Origin: Staphylococcus borealis
GTDB taxonomy: Bacteria; Bacillota; Bacilli; Staphylococcales; Staphylococcaceae
Assembly: GCF_001224225.1 (NCBI RefSeq)
Contig: NZ_CUEE01000003.1
Coordinates: forward strand, 62,001 to 126,000
Reading direction: 5' to 3'
DNA: 64,000 nt
Part shown: positions 27,601 through 35,785 of the stretch, piece after piece
Layout of the letters: each line of letters begins with the position of its first letter
How positions within the stretch are numbered: position 1 is the first letter of the stretch
The notes under the pieces: model-generated
What the model was told of the DNA's origin: nothing
The model's database searches: none
Seen by the model: the letters and a program-made list of their open reading frames with translations, nothing else
Position numbers and translations under genes: made by a program

Positions 27601-27863
27601 TACGAGGCTGGGACATAAATAATATCATAATGCTATTTTGCACATTCGCAGTAGCTGACTGTACTGAGAAGGCACTTAATTCAAGCTTTTCTCAGATCTA
27701 GTCATCCTTGGGGCCCCAGCAAAGAGAATTTCACTAAGAAATTCTACAAGCAAAGCAAGTTGGGAGTCGGGGCCACAGCAGAGAGAATTTCATTAAGAAA
27801 TTCCACAAGCAAAGCAAGCTGGGAGTGGGACGACGAATTTAAAATGAATTCTGTCCCACTCCC
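27601..27863. repeat. Hairpin-rich intergenic repeat, copy 6, with a 59-base tandem duplication
   Basis: This is in reverse orientation relative to copies 2 and 5, beginning gaggctgggacataaa and ending with gggagtgggacgacgaattt/aaaatgaattctgtcccactccc. Between them, 27710-27768 and 27769-27827 are two near-identical 59-base units starting ggggcc(c/a)c and holding agagaatttca(c/t)taagaaatt(c/c). The ggggcccc core resembles the GGGGCCC motif of staphylococcal STAR elements. Confidence 0.7.
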
Positions 27864-27898
27864 TATAAATATATATTGGCAGTGGTTGACTAAAATAA

Positions 27899-27949
27899 AA
27901 GTGCACCCTATAAAGTCAGAATTAAATTCCAATTTTTAGAGTGCACATC
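27899..27949 (-). terminator. lipM terminator
   Basis: On the minus strand GTGCACTCTA and TAGGGTGCAC pair (one mismatch) around a 26-base loop and are followed by TTTTATTTT, about 27 bases after the lipM stop. Confidence 0.6.
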
Positions 27950-27975
27950 AATTTAAAAACATATTTACTGGCTTT

Positions 27976-28806
27976 TTATTTTTTATATAACCATTCATCA
28001 GAACGATATTTTTCTTCTAATTCTTTTACTTCTTCCATTTGCTTATCAGATAAAATAAGTGGTTTAAATTCAATATTTAATCCTTTTTTAAAGCCTTCTT
28101 CAAATGCTTTTTCCATTTCCTCAATTGTTATATGTCTATCAGCAATATCGTTGATTGCCACTGCTTTATCTACAAATGCTTTTTTCATTTTATCTTTAAG
28201 ACGATCATTTTTAAAAGTGAACATGTCGAAAAGTTCATCAACATCAACATCTTGTAATAAAGAACCATGCTGTAAAATGACGCCTTTTTGTCTAGTTTGA
28301 GCACTTCCTGCAATTTTTCTACCCTCAACAACTAATTCATACCAACTTGGCGCGTCAAAACATACGGCACTTCTTGGTTGTTTTAATTTTTCTCGTTCTT
28401 CTTTTGACCGCGGAATCGCAAAATATGCTTCAAATCCTAGCAATTTAAATCCTTCAAGTAACCCTTCAGAAATAACACGATACGCTTCAGTTACAGTAGA
28501 AGGCATATTAGGATGTTCTTCTGACACAATAACACTATATGTTAATTCTTTATCATGAAGTACACCTCTACCACCCGTTTGTCTTCGAACTAATCCGAAT
28601 CCTTTTTCTTTTACTTTATCAATGTCGATTTCTTTTTTTAATCTTTGAAAATATCCCACTGATAATGTTGCGGGATTCCAAGTGTAAAATCTAACAACAG
28701 GATCGATTTCCCCTCTTGATACAAAGTTTAAAAGCGCTTCATCCATTGCCATATTATAATATGGATCGTGACTTCCTGTATTTATAAAATTCCATGTCTC
28801 TGTCAT
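27976..28806 (-). CDS. lipM: Octanoyltransferase LipM
   Basis: LipM moves octanoyl groups from acyl carrier protein to the GcvH lipoyl domain, the first step of lipoate synthesis in Bacillales. The 276-residue protein has [19 protein letters not shown] (family RRxxGGxxVxH motif), the catalytic Cys in [14 protein letters not shown] and the conserved Lys in [10 protein letters not shown] start at MTETWNF (28806), with GGAG upstream. It lies near gcvPA/PB/T, whose H-protein partner depends on lipoylation, and it also serves BkdB. Lipoate ligase LplA lacks this cysteine context, so LipM is preferred. Confidence 0.9.
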   Translation of the reverse strand: MTETWNFINTGSHDPYYNMAMDEALLNFVSRGEIDPVVRFYTWNPATLSVGYFQRLKKEIDIDKVKEKGFGLVRRQTGGRGVLHDKELTYSVIVSEEHPNMPSTVTEAYRVISEGLLEGFKLLGFEAYFAIPRSKEEREKLKQPRSAVCFDAPSWYELVVEGRKIAGSAQTRQKGVILQHGSLLQDVDVDELFDMFTFKNDRLKDKMKKAFVDKAVAINDIADRHITIEEMEKAFEEGFKKGLNIEFKPLILSDKQMEEVKELEEKYRSDEWLYKK

Positions 28807-28870
28807 AAAACAAACTCCAATCACAATATATAATTAACTAAAGAAAATATTAAATTTTACATATAAAACT

Positions 28871-28913
28871 TTGATAAAAATAGCTAATAAAAAATTTTGA
28901 TAAATTTAGCTAA
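28871..28913. repeat. Two 17-base direct repeats over the rhodanese promoter
   Basis: ttgataaaaatagctaa (28871-28887) and ttgataaatttagctaa (28897-28913) differ at two positions and are 26 bases apart. The second copy contains the -35 box of the rhodanese gene. Confidence 0.6.
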
Positions 28914-28925
28914 CAGTCTTATAAT
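28897..28925 (+). promoter_or_regulatory. Probable promoter of the rhodanese gene
   Basis: ttgata (28897-28902) and a perfect tataat (28920-28925) are 17 bases apart, 32 bases before the start codon. Confidence 0.65.
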
Positions 28926-28956
28926 TATAATATCGGTTAATTAGGGAGGATGCAAT

Positions 28957-29343
28957 ATGAATGTATCTTTGATTATAGCTTTAGCTATTATAGTCATTAT
29001 TATTTTATATATGCTTGGAAATTGGTTTATGAATAAACGAGCAGTAACTGAACTTGAGCAAAATGAATTTCATAAAGGTTTAAGAAAAGCTCAAGTGATT
29101 GATGTTCGTGAAAAAGTAGACTATGATTACGGCCATATAAACGGCGCTCGTAACATTCCAATATCAATGTTTAGTCAAAGATATCAAGGTTTACGTAAAG
29201 ATCAACCAATTTATCTTTGTGATGCAAATGGTGTTGCAGGTTATCGTGCAGCCCGTATTCTTAAAAAGAATGGCTATAAAGATATTTATATGTTAAAAGG
29301 CGGATACAAAAAATGGACTGGTAAGATTAAAACAAAAAAATAA
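28957..29343 (+). CDS. Membrane-anchored rhodanese-like protein (YqhL type)
   Basis: The 128-residue protein has one N-terminal membrane helix (residues about 4-22, LIIALAIIVIIILYMLGNWF) followed by a rhodanese domain: IDVREKVDYDYGHINGARNIP and the active-site loop YLCDANGVAGYRAA, where Cys would carry the persulfide. GGGAGG precedes the ATG. It resembles B. subtilis YqhL, which sits at the same place next to gcv and lipM. A sulfur-carrier role, possibly for lipoyl or Fe-S chemistry, is plausible from the neighbours but unproven. Confidence 0.85.
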   Translation: MNVSLIIALAIIVIIILYMLGNWFMNKRAVTELEQNEFHKGLRKAQVIDVREKVDYDYGHINGARNIPISMFSQRYQGLRKDQPIYLCDANGVAGYRAARILKKNGYKDIYMLKGGYKKWTGKIKTKK

Positions 29344-29359
29344 TCGTATGTCTGTTATG

Positions 29360-29395
29360 AACTCTTAAAGATAAAATCTTTAAGAGTTTTTTTAC
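29360..29395 (+). terminator. Rhodanese-gene terminator
   Basis: aactcttaaag and ctttaagagtt pair perfectly around a 7-base loop, followed by a run of T. Confidence 0.85.
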
Positions 29396-29493
29396 GCCTT
29401 TAATTGAACAAATCTATGCGTATTATAATAATTTCTCTTAAATTGTGTTAACAATACGTATAATTTCAAAGTACAAATTTATGTATATAAATA

Positions 29494-29525
29494 GTCCCTA
29501 TAACCATTTATAAGGTTACAGGGAC
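29494..29525 (-). terminator. gcv operon terminator
   Basis: On the minus strand GTCCCTGTAACC and GGTTATAGGGAC pair (one mismatch) just after the gcvPB stop, with a short T-rich tail. Confidence 0.7.
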
Positions 29526-29537
29526 AAGAATTGAATA

Positions 29538-31016
29538 TTATTCTTTTTCTTCGTGAAGGTTTTCAAATTTCAATACAGGCTTACGTGCAGCAGTAGTTTC
29601 ATCTAATCTATCAATGATTGTACTGTGTGGTGCTTCTAAGACTGTATCAGGTTCATTTTTAGCTTCTTCAGCAATTTGAATCATTGAATCAATAAAGTAA
29701 TCTAATGTTTCTTTAGATTCTGTCTCAGTTGGTTCAATCATCATACCTTCCTCTACATTTAATGGGAAGTAAATTGTTGGTGGATGTACGCCGAAGTCTA
29801 ATAAACGTTTAGCCATATCTAAAGTACGAACACCATGTTCTTTTTGTTTAGATCCACTTAATACGAATTCATGTTTACAATATTGTTCATATGGAATTTC
29901 ATAGTGGTCTTTTAAGCTAGCTTTAATATAGTTAGCATTTAGAACTGCTGCTTCAGAAACCTCTCTTAAACCTTCCGCACCCATTGTTCTAATATATGTG
30001 TATGCTCTTAAATAGATACCAAAGTTACCATAGAATGGTTTAACTCTTCCGATAGAGTTTTTAATATCATTATCATATTTGAATGTATCTCCATCTTTGA
30101 TTACCATTGGTTTTGGTAAATAACTAGCTAATTCTTTTTTTACACCAACTGGTCCTGAACCAGGGCCACCGCCACCGTGAGGGCCAGTGAATGTTTTGTG
30201 TAAGTTTAAGTGTACTGCGTCAAATCCCATGTCTCCTGGACGTACTTTATCCATGATGGCATTTAAGTTTGCACCATCATAGTATAATAATCCGCCAGCT
30301 TCATGCACAATTTCTCGGATTTCCATGATGTTTTTCTCGAAAATACCTAGTGTATTTGGGTTTGTTAACATGATCGCAGCAGTGTTTTCGTTAACAACAC
30401 GTTTTAAGTCTTCGATATCAACTTCGCCACGTTCATTTGATTTAACAGTAACAGCTTTAAATCCAGCAAATGACGCAGATGCAGGGTTTGTACCGTGTGC
30501 TGAGTCAGGAACGATTACTTCATCACGGTGACCTTCACCATTATCTAAATGGTATGCTTTGAAAATCATTAAAGCCGTCCATTCACCATGCGCACCTGCA
30601 GCTGGTTGTAATGTCACTTCATCCATACCAGTAATTTCTTTAAGTTCTTCTTGTAAACTGTATACAACTTCTAAAGAACCTTGAACTTGATCTTCTTCTT
30701 GTAATGGATGTGATTCAGCAAATCCAGGAATACGAGCTACTTTCTCGTTGATTTTTGGATTATATTTCATAGTACATGATCCTAATGGGTAGAAACCTGA
30801 ATCAACACCGAAGTTTTTATTAGATAATTCAGTATAGTGACGTACTAAATCTAATTCAGCAACTTCAGGGAATTCCGCTTTATTTTTACGGATAAATTTA
30901 TCGTCAAGAATACTCTCAACTGAATCTGTTTTAATATCGCTTTGAGGTAATGAGTATGCATATCTACCTGCTCTTGATCTTTCAAAAATTAATGGACTTG
31001 ATTTACTTACTACCAT
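29538..31016 (-). CDS. gcvPB: Glycine dehydrogenase (decarboxylating) subunit 2
   Basis: Subunit 2 of the split P-protein decarboxylates glycine using pyridoxal phosphate and passes the aminomethyl group to lipoyl-GcvH. The 492-residue protein contains the PLP lysine in [22 protein letters not shown] and the cofactor-pocket [12 protein letters not shown]. It overlaps the gcvPA stop by 14 bases. With gcvT and gcvPA it forms one operon under the glycine riboswitch; gcvH is elsewhere. Confidence 0.96.
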   Translation of the reverse strand: MVVSKSSPLIFERSRAGRYAYSLPQSDIKTDSVESILDDKFIRKNKAEFPEVAELDLVRHYTELSNKNFGVDSGFYPLGSCTMKYNPKINEKVARIPGFAESHPLQEEDQVQGSLEVVYSLQEELKEITGMDEVTLQPAAGAHGEWTALMIFKAYHLDNGEGHRDEVIVPDSAHGTNPASASFAGFKAVTVKSNERGEVDIEDLKRVVNENTAAIMLTNPNTLGIFEKNIMEIREIVHEAGGLLYYDGANLNAIMDKVRPGDMGFDAVHLNLHKTFTGPHGGGGPGSGPVGVKKELASYLPKPMVIKDGDTFKYDNDIKNSIGRVKPFYGNFGIYLRAYTYIRTMGAEGLREVSEAAVLNANYIKASLKDHYEIPYEQYCKHEFVLSGSKQKEHGVRTLDMAKRLLDFGVHPPTIYFPLNVEEGMMIEPTETESKETLDYFIDSMIQIAEEAKNEPDTVLEAPHSTIIDRLDETTAARKPVLKFENLHEEKE

Positions 31017-32355
31017 TTAGCTCACCAGCTTTCTTAACAAATGTATCAATTTCATCTTTAGTTCTTAATTCAGTAACAGCAATTAGCATATGGTTTTCGA
31101 AGTCTGTTGAAGCTTCTCCTAAGTCAAAGCCTCCAATGAAACCTTCCTCAGCTAGCTTTTTATTTATCTCTTTGATTGGTTGGTCGAATTTAACAACAAA
31201 TTCATTGAATGAAGTACCATCAAGAACTTCAAAACCGTTGTCTTTAAATTGTTTTTTAGCATAATTTGCGTGTTCTAAGTTTTGAACTGCAATATCATAA
31301 ATACCTTGTTTACCAAGTGCTGACATAGCAATTGATGATGCAAGTGCGTTTAAGGCTTGGTTAGAACAAATATTTGAAGTAGCTTTATCACGACGGATAT
31401 GTTGTTCACGAGCTTGTAAAGTAAGAACAAATCCGCGGTTACCTTCATCATCTTGAGTTTGTCCTACTAATCTACCAGGAACTTTACGCATTAATTTTTT
31501 AGTTGTAGCAAAGTAACCACAATGAGGTCCACCAAATTGTGTTGGGATACCAAATGGTTGTGTGTCTCCGACTACGATATCTGCTCCGAATGAACCTGGA
31601 GGTGTTAATAATCCTAAAGCTAATGGATTAGCATAAACGATAAATAATGCTTTTTTACCTTCGATAAATGATTGGATTTTTTCTAAATCTTCAATAGAAC
31701 CATAGAAGTTTGGATATTGAACTGCAACTGCTGCAGTTTCATCATCTACTGCTTGTTCTAATTTTTCTAAGTCTGTAATTGTACCATCTAAGTCAACTTC
31801 TACTATTTCAAATTCTTCTCTAACTTTAACGTAAGTTTTTAGTACTTGAAGTGCTTGATAATGAAGTCCTTTAGAAACTACGATTTTATTTTTCTTAGTG
31901 TGATTAAATGCTAAGATACAAGCCTCAGCAAAACTTGTGATGCCGTCATACATAGATGAGTTTGCTACATCCATATCTGTTAATTCACAAATTAATGTTT
32001 GGAATTCAAAAATAGCTTGTAACTCACCTTGAGATATTTCAGGTTGATACGGCGTATAAGCTGTATAGAATTCTGAACGAGAAATCATAGCATCTACAAC
32101 TGCTGGAGCATAGTGGTCATACACACCTGCACCTAAGAAAGACGTATGAGTTTCTTTTGTTACGTTTTTATTAGCAATTGTATTCAATCTTCTTAAAAGT
32201 GAAGTTTCAGCTTCACCACTAGCAATATTTAAGTCTCTATTTAATAAGATATCCTCTGGCACATCTCCAAATAATTCATTAATTGAACTTGCACCAATTT
32301 TATCTAACATTTCTTTTTTATCTTTTTCTGTTAATGGTATATAACGATGACTCAC
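31003..32355 (-). CDS. gcvPA: Glycine dehydrogenase (decarboxylating) subunit 1
   Basis: Subunit 1 of the P-protein is catalytically inactive by itself but completes the tetramer. The 450-residue protein has [34 protein letters not shown] and [30 protein letters not shown], all typical. I choose the GTG at 32355 ([13 protein letters not shown]) because AAGGGG is 8 bases upstream; a GTG three codons earlier is possible. It is 16 bases after gcvT. Confidence 0.95.
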   Translation of the reverse strand: MSHRYIPLTEKDKKEMLDKIGASSINELFGDVPEDILLNRDLNIASGEAETSLLRRLNTIANKNVTKETHTSFLGAGVYDHYAPAVVDAMISRSEFYTAYTPYQPEISQGELQAIFEFQTLICELTDMDVANSSMYDGITSFAEACILAFNHTKKNKIVVSKGLHYQALQVLKTYVKVREEFEIVEVDLDGTITDLEKLEQAVDDETAAVAVQYPNFYGSIEDLEKIQSFIEGKKALFIVYANPLALGLLTPPGSFGADIVVGDTQPFGIPTQFGGPHCGYFATTKKLMRKVPGRLVGQTQDDEGNRGFVLTLQAREQHIRRDKATSNICSNQALNALASSIAMSALGKQGIYDIAVQNLEHANYAKKQFKDNGFEVLDGTSFNEFVVKFDQPIKEINKKLAEEGFIGGFDLGEASTDFENHMLIAVTELRTKDEIDTFVKKAGELNGSK

Positions 32356-32371
32356 AATACACACCCCTTAA

Positions 32372-33463
32372 TTATTTTTCAATTTGGTTTTTCTTAACAA
32401 TTTTAGCTTTGAGTTGTCTTTTACGTACTTGAACTAATAGTTCACGACCCATTTCAAACTCATCTCGCTTAATGATTGCCATTGCGATAGATTTACCTGA
32501 AGATGGTGCTTGTGTACCTGAAGTAACTTCACCAATTTCATTACCGTCAAGGTCTAATACTGGATAGCCAGTTCTAGCAATACCTTTATCAAGCAATTCT
32601 AAACCAACAGTTCTACGTTCTGAACCATTTTCTTTTTGGTCTTTTAATACTGATTTACCAATGAAATCTTCTTCGATTAATGGTTTAGCAGCAAAGGCAA
32701 TTCCGCCTTCATAAGGTGTAATAGATTCAGTTAAATCTTGACCATGTAAAGGTAAGCCAGCTTCTAATCTTAAAGTATCACGTGCACCAAGACCACATGG
32801 TACTACTTTATGTTCAATAAAGCCGTTCCAAATATCTACAGTATCTTTTGCATCACAGTAGATTTCGAATCCGTCTTCACCTGTATAACCAGATTGAGAT
32901 AAAATAACATTTTTTCCAAATAAAGTAACATCTTGTTGGAAATCAAATGGTTTCATTTCACTTACATCAATATCGACTAATTCACTAACTAAATCTCTTG
33001 CTTTAGGTCCTTGAACTGCTAATTGACCAAATTGATCAGAAACATTTGACACTTCAACATCGAATTTTGATGCATGTTTTTCAACCCAAGCAAAGTCTTT
33101 ATCTGTGTTAGCAGCATTAACGATTAATAAATAATCATTATCGCCAACTTTATATGTTACTAAATCATCAATAATACCACCCTCTTCATTACATAAAGCA
33201 GTATATTGAGCTTTAGTGTCAGTTAGGTTATTAGTATCGTTTGAAAGTAAGTATTGGACAAATTTACTAGCATCATTGCCTTTAATAGAGATTTCTCCCA
33301 TGTGGCTTACATCGAACATACCTATTTCATATCTAACTGCGTTATGTTCTTCTTTGATACTTGTAAATTGAACAGGCATTGCCCATCCACCGAATTCTAC
33401 AATTTTTGCACCACTATCTACATAATTTTGATACAATGGTGTTTTTTTTAATTCGCTTGTCAT
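32372..33463 (-). CDS. gcvT: Aminomethyltransferase (glycine cleavage T-protein)
   Basis: GcvT moves the methylene group from GcvH-bound aminomethyl-lipoate to tetrahydrofolate, giving 5,10-methylene-THF and ammonia. The 363-residue protein has [15 protein letters not shown], a folate-binding [26 protein letters not shown] and [18 protein letters not shown] with the catalytic Asp. It is the first gene of the gcvT-gcvPA-gcvPB operon, and its leader carries the glycine riboswitch and a terminator. GGGGG precedes the ATG. Confidence 0.96.
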   Translation of the reverse strand: MTSELKKTPLYQNYVDSGAKIVEFGGWAMPVQFTSIKEEHNAVRYEIGMFDVSHMGEISIKGNDASKFVQYLLSNDTNNLTDTKAQYTALCNEEGGIIDDLVTYKVGDNDYLLIVNAANTDKDFAWVEKHASKFDVEVSNVSDQFGQLAVQGPKARDLVSELVDIDVSEMKPFDFQQDVTLFGKNVILSQSGYTGEDGFEIYCDAKDTVDIWNGFIEHKVVPCGLGARDTLRLEAGLPLHGQDLTESITPYEGGIAFAAKPLIEEDFIGKSVLKDQKENGSERRTVGLELLDKGIARTGYPVLDLDGNEIGEVTSGTQAPSSGKSIAMAIIKRDEFEMGRELLVQVRKRQLKAKIVKKNQIEK

Positions 33464-33483
33464 TAGAAAACCCCCTATATTTT

Positions 33484-33518
33484 TTATAAAAAACAGAGTA
33501 GCAAATAGCTACCCTGTT
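33484..33518 (-). terminator. Expression-platform terminator of the glycine riboswitch
   Basis: On the minus strand AACAGGGTAGC and GCTACTCTGTT pair (one G-U) around a 5-base loop, followed by TTTTTTAT. It lies 26 bases downstream of the aptamer and about 20 bases before gcvT. Confidence 0.85.
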
Positions 33519-33544
33519 TATACACTTAATCCAGGAATGCGTAA

Positions 33545-33650
33545 CAGTATTATCCTTTTGCCTGAGAGTTTAGTAGTTAACTTGCACCTTCGGCGATAAA
33601 AATGATGATACTTTAAATTAAGTAAAATATTTTTATTCTCTCTAATACTG
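33545..33650 (-). ncRNA. Glycine riboswitch aptamer (single)
   Basis: On the minus strand the conserved core is present: AGAGAGAA, then ATCGCCGAAGGTGCAA, then AACTCTCAGGCAAAAGGA. The ends TAATACTG/CAGTATTA form a perfect 8-base-pair P1 helix. Only one aptamer is visible. Glycine should stop the downstream terminator from forming and switch gcvT on, as known for this class. The aptamer begins one base after the aroK stop codon, so its transcript comes from a promoter inside or upstream of aroK. Confidence 0.92.
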
Positions 33651-33651
33651 A

Positions 33652-34164
33652 TCAACCGCAAGATAGATAATTTATAATATCATTATAAATTTCTTTGATT
33701 GTTTTATCACTATTCACTTTCATGAATGCGATTTCATTATATCTTGAAATCCTTGATAAATACAAGTTATTTAACTGTTTTTTAGATTTATCAATTGCAT
33801 TTGGTCTATGTTTATCGTTCAAAACTCTTTTGAAGATAATATCTATGTCACAATCTAGCCAAAAAATGTATTTATACTGTTTTAAATAATTTAATGATTT
33901 AGAGTATTCGATAATACCACCACCAGTAGCAATGACATCATATTTTTGTGTACATTCCGATAAATATTTATACTCTAATTCTCTAAATCCTATTTCTCCG
34001 ACTTCTTTAAAAATGTCAGGAATTGTTTTATTTTCTCTGATTTCAATGTAAATATCTAAATCTATGAAACTCAATTGTTCCTCTAATGATAAATATTCTC
34101 CTATAGTGCTTTTACCTGTACCCATAAAGCCAATAAGTATTATTGGTGAATTTTTCTTATTCAA
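33652..34164 (-). CDS. aroK: Shikimate kinase
   Basis: AroK phosphorylates shikimate in aromatic amino acid synthesis. The 170-residue protein has the P-loop GFMGTGKSTIGEYL (about 13-26), the shikimate-binding ATGGGIIE and the lid KHRPNA. I prefer the TTG at 34164 (NKKNSPIIL), 6-8 bases after AGGTGAGG; a GTG at 34173 is the alternative. It follows the comG genes with a 6-base gap or short overlap and precedes the gcv riboswitch, so aroK may be carried on the comG transcript. Confidence 0.9.
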   Translation of the reverse strand: MNKKNSPIILIGFMGTGKSTIGEYLSLEEQLSFIDLDIYIEIRENKTIPDIFKEVGEIGFRELEYKYLSECTQKYDVIATGGGIIEYSKSLNYLKQYKYIFWLDCDIDIIFKRVLNDKHRPNAIDKSKKQLNNLYLSRISRYNEIAFMKVNSDKTIKEIYNDIINYLSCG

Positions 34165-34169
34165 TAGCC

Positions 34170-34352
34170 TCACCTTTTGTCAAATAGTTGATTAATTTGT
34201 TGGTCATAATAACTACTCATGTTATGAATTGTCTTCGATTTTAAACTATATTGAGTTGTATAAAAAGTGATGACTGACAAATAAATAATAAAAATTAGCA
34301 AAGTGTAAGTGCTCATGAACCCTCTAAACTTATATAAAGAGTGTTTTGTCAT
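34170..34352 (-). CDS. comGG: ComGG-like short pseudopilin
   Basis: The 60-residue protein starts at an ATG preceded by GAGGTGA and overlaps the comGF end by 23 bases. It has a basic leader MTKHSLYKFRG, a possible prepilin-peptidase site after Gly11, a hydrophobic helix (about 13-34) and a short polar tail. Place and layout fit the last gene of comG operons; the tail is very short for a pseudopilin and lacks the usual Glu5. ComGG identity is inferred from position, and sequence alone would not prove it. Confidence 0.55.
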   Translation of the reverse strand: MTKHSLYKFRGFMSTYTLLIFIIYLSVITFYTTQYSLKSKTIHNMSSYYDQQINQLFDKR

Positions 34353-34821
34353 AATAATTCACCTCATTTCCAATTCTTAAAATTACTTCTATAATTCCTC
34401 GTTGCCTAGATATAAAATTCGCGTCTAGTACATTATTTAAGAGCGTGATATTTCCTTTACTATTGCTTTCAAAAATAATCTTATGATTGTGGAACTTAAT
34501 ATAGTCATTTTGATGTTGTCGTTGAATCATAATAGTATGATTGTTTATCAATTTCATAGTAATTGTTTTAGAATTAGTCATTTTATTTAGGTCTACTTGA
34601 AAAAAAGAATATTCTGACTGATCAAATTCATAAGCGTTAATTAAATATGTATCGGTCAAACGAATTAAATTTGGCATTACAGTTAAAATGAGGATCGTAA
34701 TGAATAAAGAAATAAGCATTTCAATAAATGTAAAACCTTTAATTACTAAGTCGGATGCAAACTTTTCTCTTTGCTGAATTATTGTTATTACATATCGTAT
34801 TTTTGTAAAGTTTAATTTCAT
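34330..34821 (-). CDS. comGF: Pseudopilin ComGF
   Basis: ComGF is a minor pseudopilin of the competence DNA-uptake machine. The 163-residue frame has the type IV prepilin motif KGFTFIEMLISLF (cut after Gly29, Glu at +5) and a hydrophobic helix (about 34-52), then a beta-rich domain. The leader is long, 29 residues, and overlaps comGE by 83 bases, more than in most pseudopilins. There is no NTG codon between the ATG and the cleavage site, so either the long leader is real or a non-standard start is used. Expressed presumably only when SigH or ComK is active. Confidence 0.8.
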   Translation of the reverse strand: MKLNFTKIRYVITIIQQREKFASDLVIKGFTFIEMLISLFITILILTVMPNLIRLTDTYLINAYEFDQSEYSFFQVDLNKMTNSKTITMKLINNHTIMIQRQHQNDYIKFHNHKIIFESNSKGNITLLNNVLDANFISRQRGIIEVILRIGNEVNYYDKTLFI

Positions 34822-35038
34822 ATTTCCCTATGTTAATTCCTTTTTTTAGTTCATTAAGGCTGTAATATTTATGACTAGTCATGATTGCATGTTTCATATC
34901 TAGCATATCGTATTGGTTTCGCAAATTGACATTGAATTGTTGCAATAGTGGCAAAAAAGTTAAAGTGATGACTGACATCACCATAAAACTAAATAAACTA
35001 TCAATTAATAGACTTCCTTTAACTTGATAATTTGACAA
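34739..35038 (-). CDS. comGE: Pseudopilin ComGE
   Basis: The 99-residue protein starts at TTG and overlaps comGD by 20 bases. It has a leader MSNYQVKG, a cleavage site after Gly8 (SLLIDSLFSFMVMSVITL, without Glu at +5) and a short C-terminal domain. The position between comGD and comGF defines it as ComGE, a minor pseudopilin at the tip of the competence pseudopilus. The acidic residue at about +5 is Asp instead of Glu, which is also seen in other minor pseudopilins. Confidence 0.78.
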   Translation of the reverse strand: MSNYQVKGSLLIDSLFSFMVMSVITLTFLPLLQQFNVNLRNQYDMLDMKHAIMTSHKYYSLNELKKGINIGKYEIKLYKNTICNNNNSAKRKVCIRLSN

Positions 35039-35474
35039 AACGTATCCTTCCTTTATCTATATGGAAAATTATTCTGTAAAAGTGTGTTTTATACTTCAAA
35101 ATAATTGATCCAAAATGATTTATTTTCCCTTCATTATTAAATGTGAGTGTTTGTACTTTTGCAACAGAGGTTATCTTTGCTCCAAATAAACTTAATGTGT
35201 ACTTTTTTCCGTTCTGTTCTATCACTTTCATTTCTGAAGCATTCTTATTAAGTACTATTGTGATAGATTGATTTTCGGCAATTGCTTTTGATTTAAGATA
35301 TTCAAATTGAGCAATAATATTATTGATTTTTAATCTACTCTCAAATAAATTTAAATGATTTGTTTTATAAATATATGGGGAAATGTTTAAGAAAATGATT
35401 AAAATAATTAAAGTGAGTAATGTTTCAAGTAGTGTAAATCCAGGCAATTTATTAATTCGCAATTGCCTCACCAT
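35019..35474 (-). CDS. comGD: Pseudopilin ComGD
   Basis: The 151-residue minor pseudopilin has the prepilin signal LPGFTLLETLLTLIILIIFLN (cut after Gly, Glu at +5) near residue 11-31 and a beta-rich globular part rich in Lys and Asn. It overlaps the comGC end by 23 bases, a tight arrangement that usually means translational coupling. Processed by the prepilin peptidase ComC, which is not in this window. Confidence 0.88.
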   Translation of the reverse strand: MVRQLRINKLPGFTLLETLLTLIILIIFLNISPYIYKTNHLNLFESRLKINNIIAQFEYLKSKAIAENQSITIVLNKNASEMKVIEQNGKKYTLSLFGAKITSVAKVQTLTFNNEGKINHFGSIILKYKTHFYRIIFHIDKGRIRFVKLSS

Positions 35475-35772
35475 TTGATATAGATATAGTTTCTCCAGAG
35501 CGACATTGTTTTTGTCCGTCTTTTATTAAACCTTCTGCAACAAGTTCATTTATATTAGTTGGGGCACGATTATGCTTTAGAGTATAGGCTTCTATCTGAC
35601 TATTTACCATTTTTACTTGTGCTTCACAGCCTGTGGACTGTATATGAGCAGTTTGTTTAGCAATATTGGGAATGATTAATATTAATAGAACGCTAATAAT
35701 GAGCAATACTAATAACATTTCAATAAGTGTAAAGGCTTTTAACTTCTTCATATTTTTAACGGTTCTCTTCAT
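35452..35772 (-). CDS. comGC: Major competence pseudopilin ComGC
   Basis: ComGC is the main subunit of the competence pseudopilus. The 106-residue protein has a basic leader MKRTVKNMKKLKA, the prepilin motif AFTLIEMLLVLLIISVLLILIIP (Glu at +5) and two cysteines (STGCEAQ and KQCRSGE) that form the stabilising disulfide in the family. AAGGAG lies 6 bases before the ATG. The cleavage position carries Ala before Phe, which is normal for staphylococcal ComGC. Confidence 0.93.
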   Translation of the reverse strand: MKRTVKNMKKLKAFTLIEMLLVLLIISVLLILIIPNIAKQTAHIQSTGCEAQVKMVNSQIEAYTLKHNRAPTNINELVAEGLIKDGQKQCRSGETISISNGEAIAN

Positions 35773-35785
35773 ATAAAACTCCTTA

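Noticed and set aside
27941..28300. Plus-strand frame of 119 residues opposite lipM
   Set aside because: It is an antisense shadow of lipM, whose own product has strong catalytic motifs.
33545..33660. Second, tandem glycine aptamer upstream
   Set aside because: The sequence beyond 33652 is aroK coding sequence and lacks the GCCGAAGG and CTCTCAGGCAAAAGGA cores.
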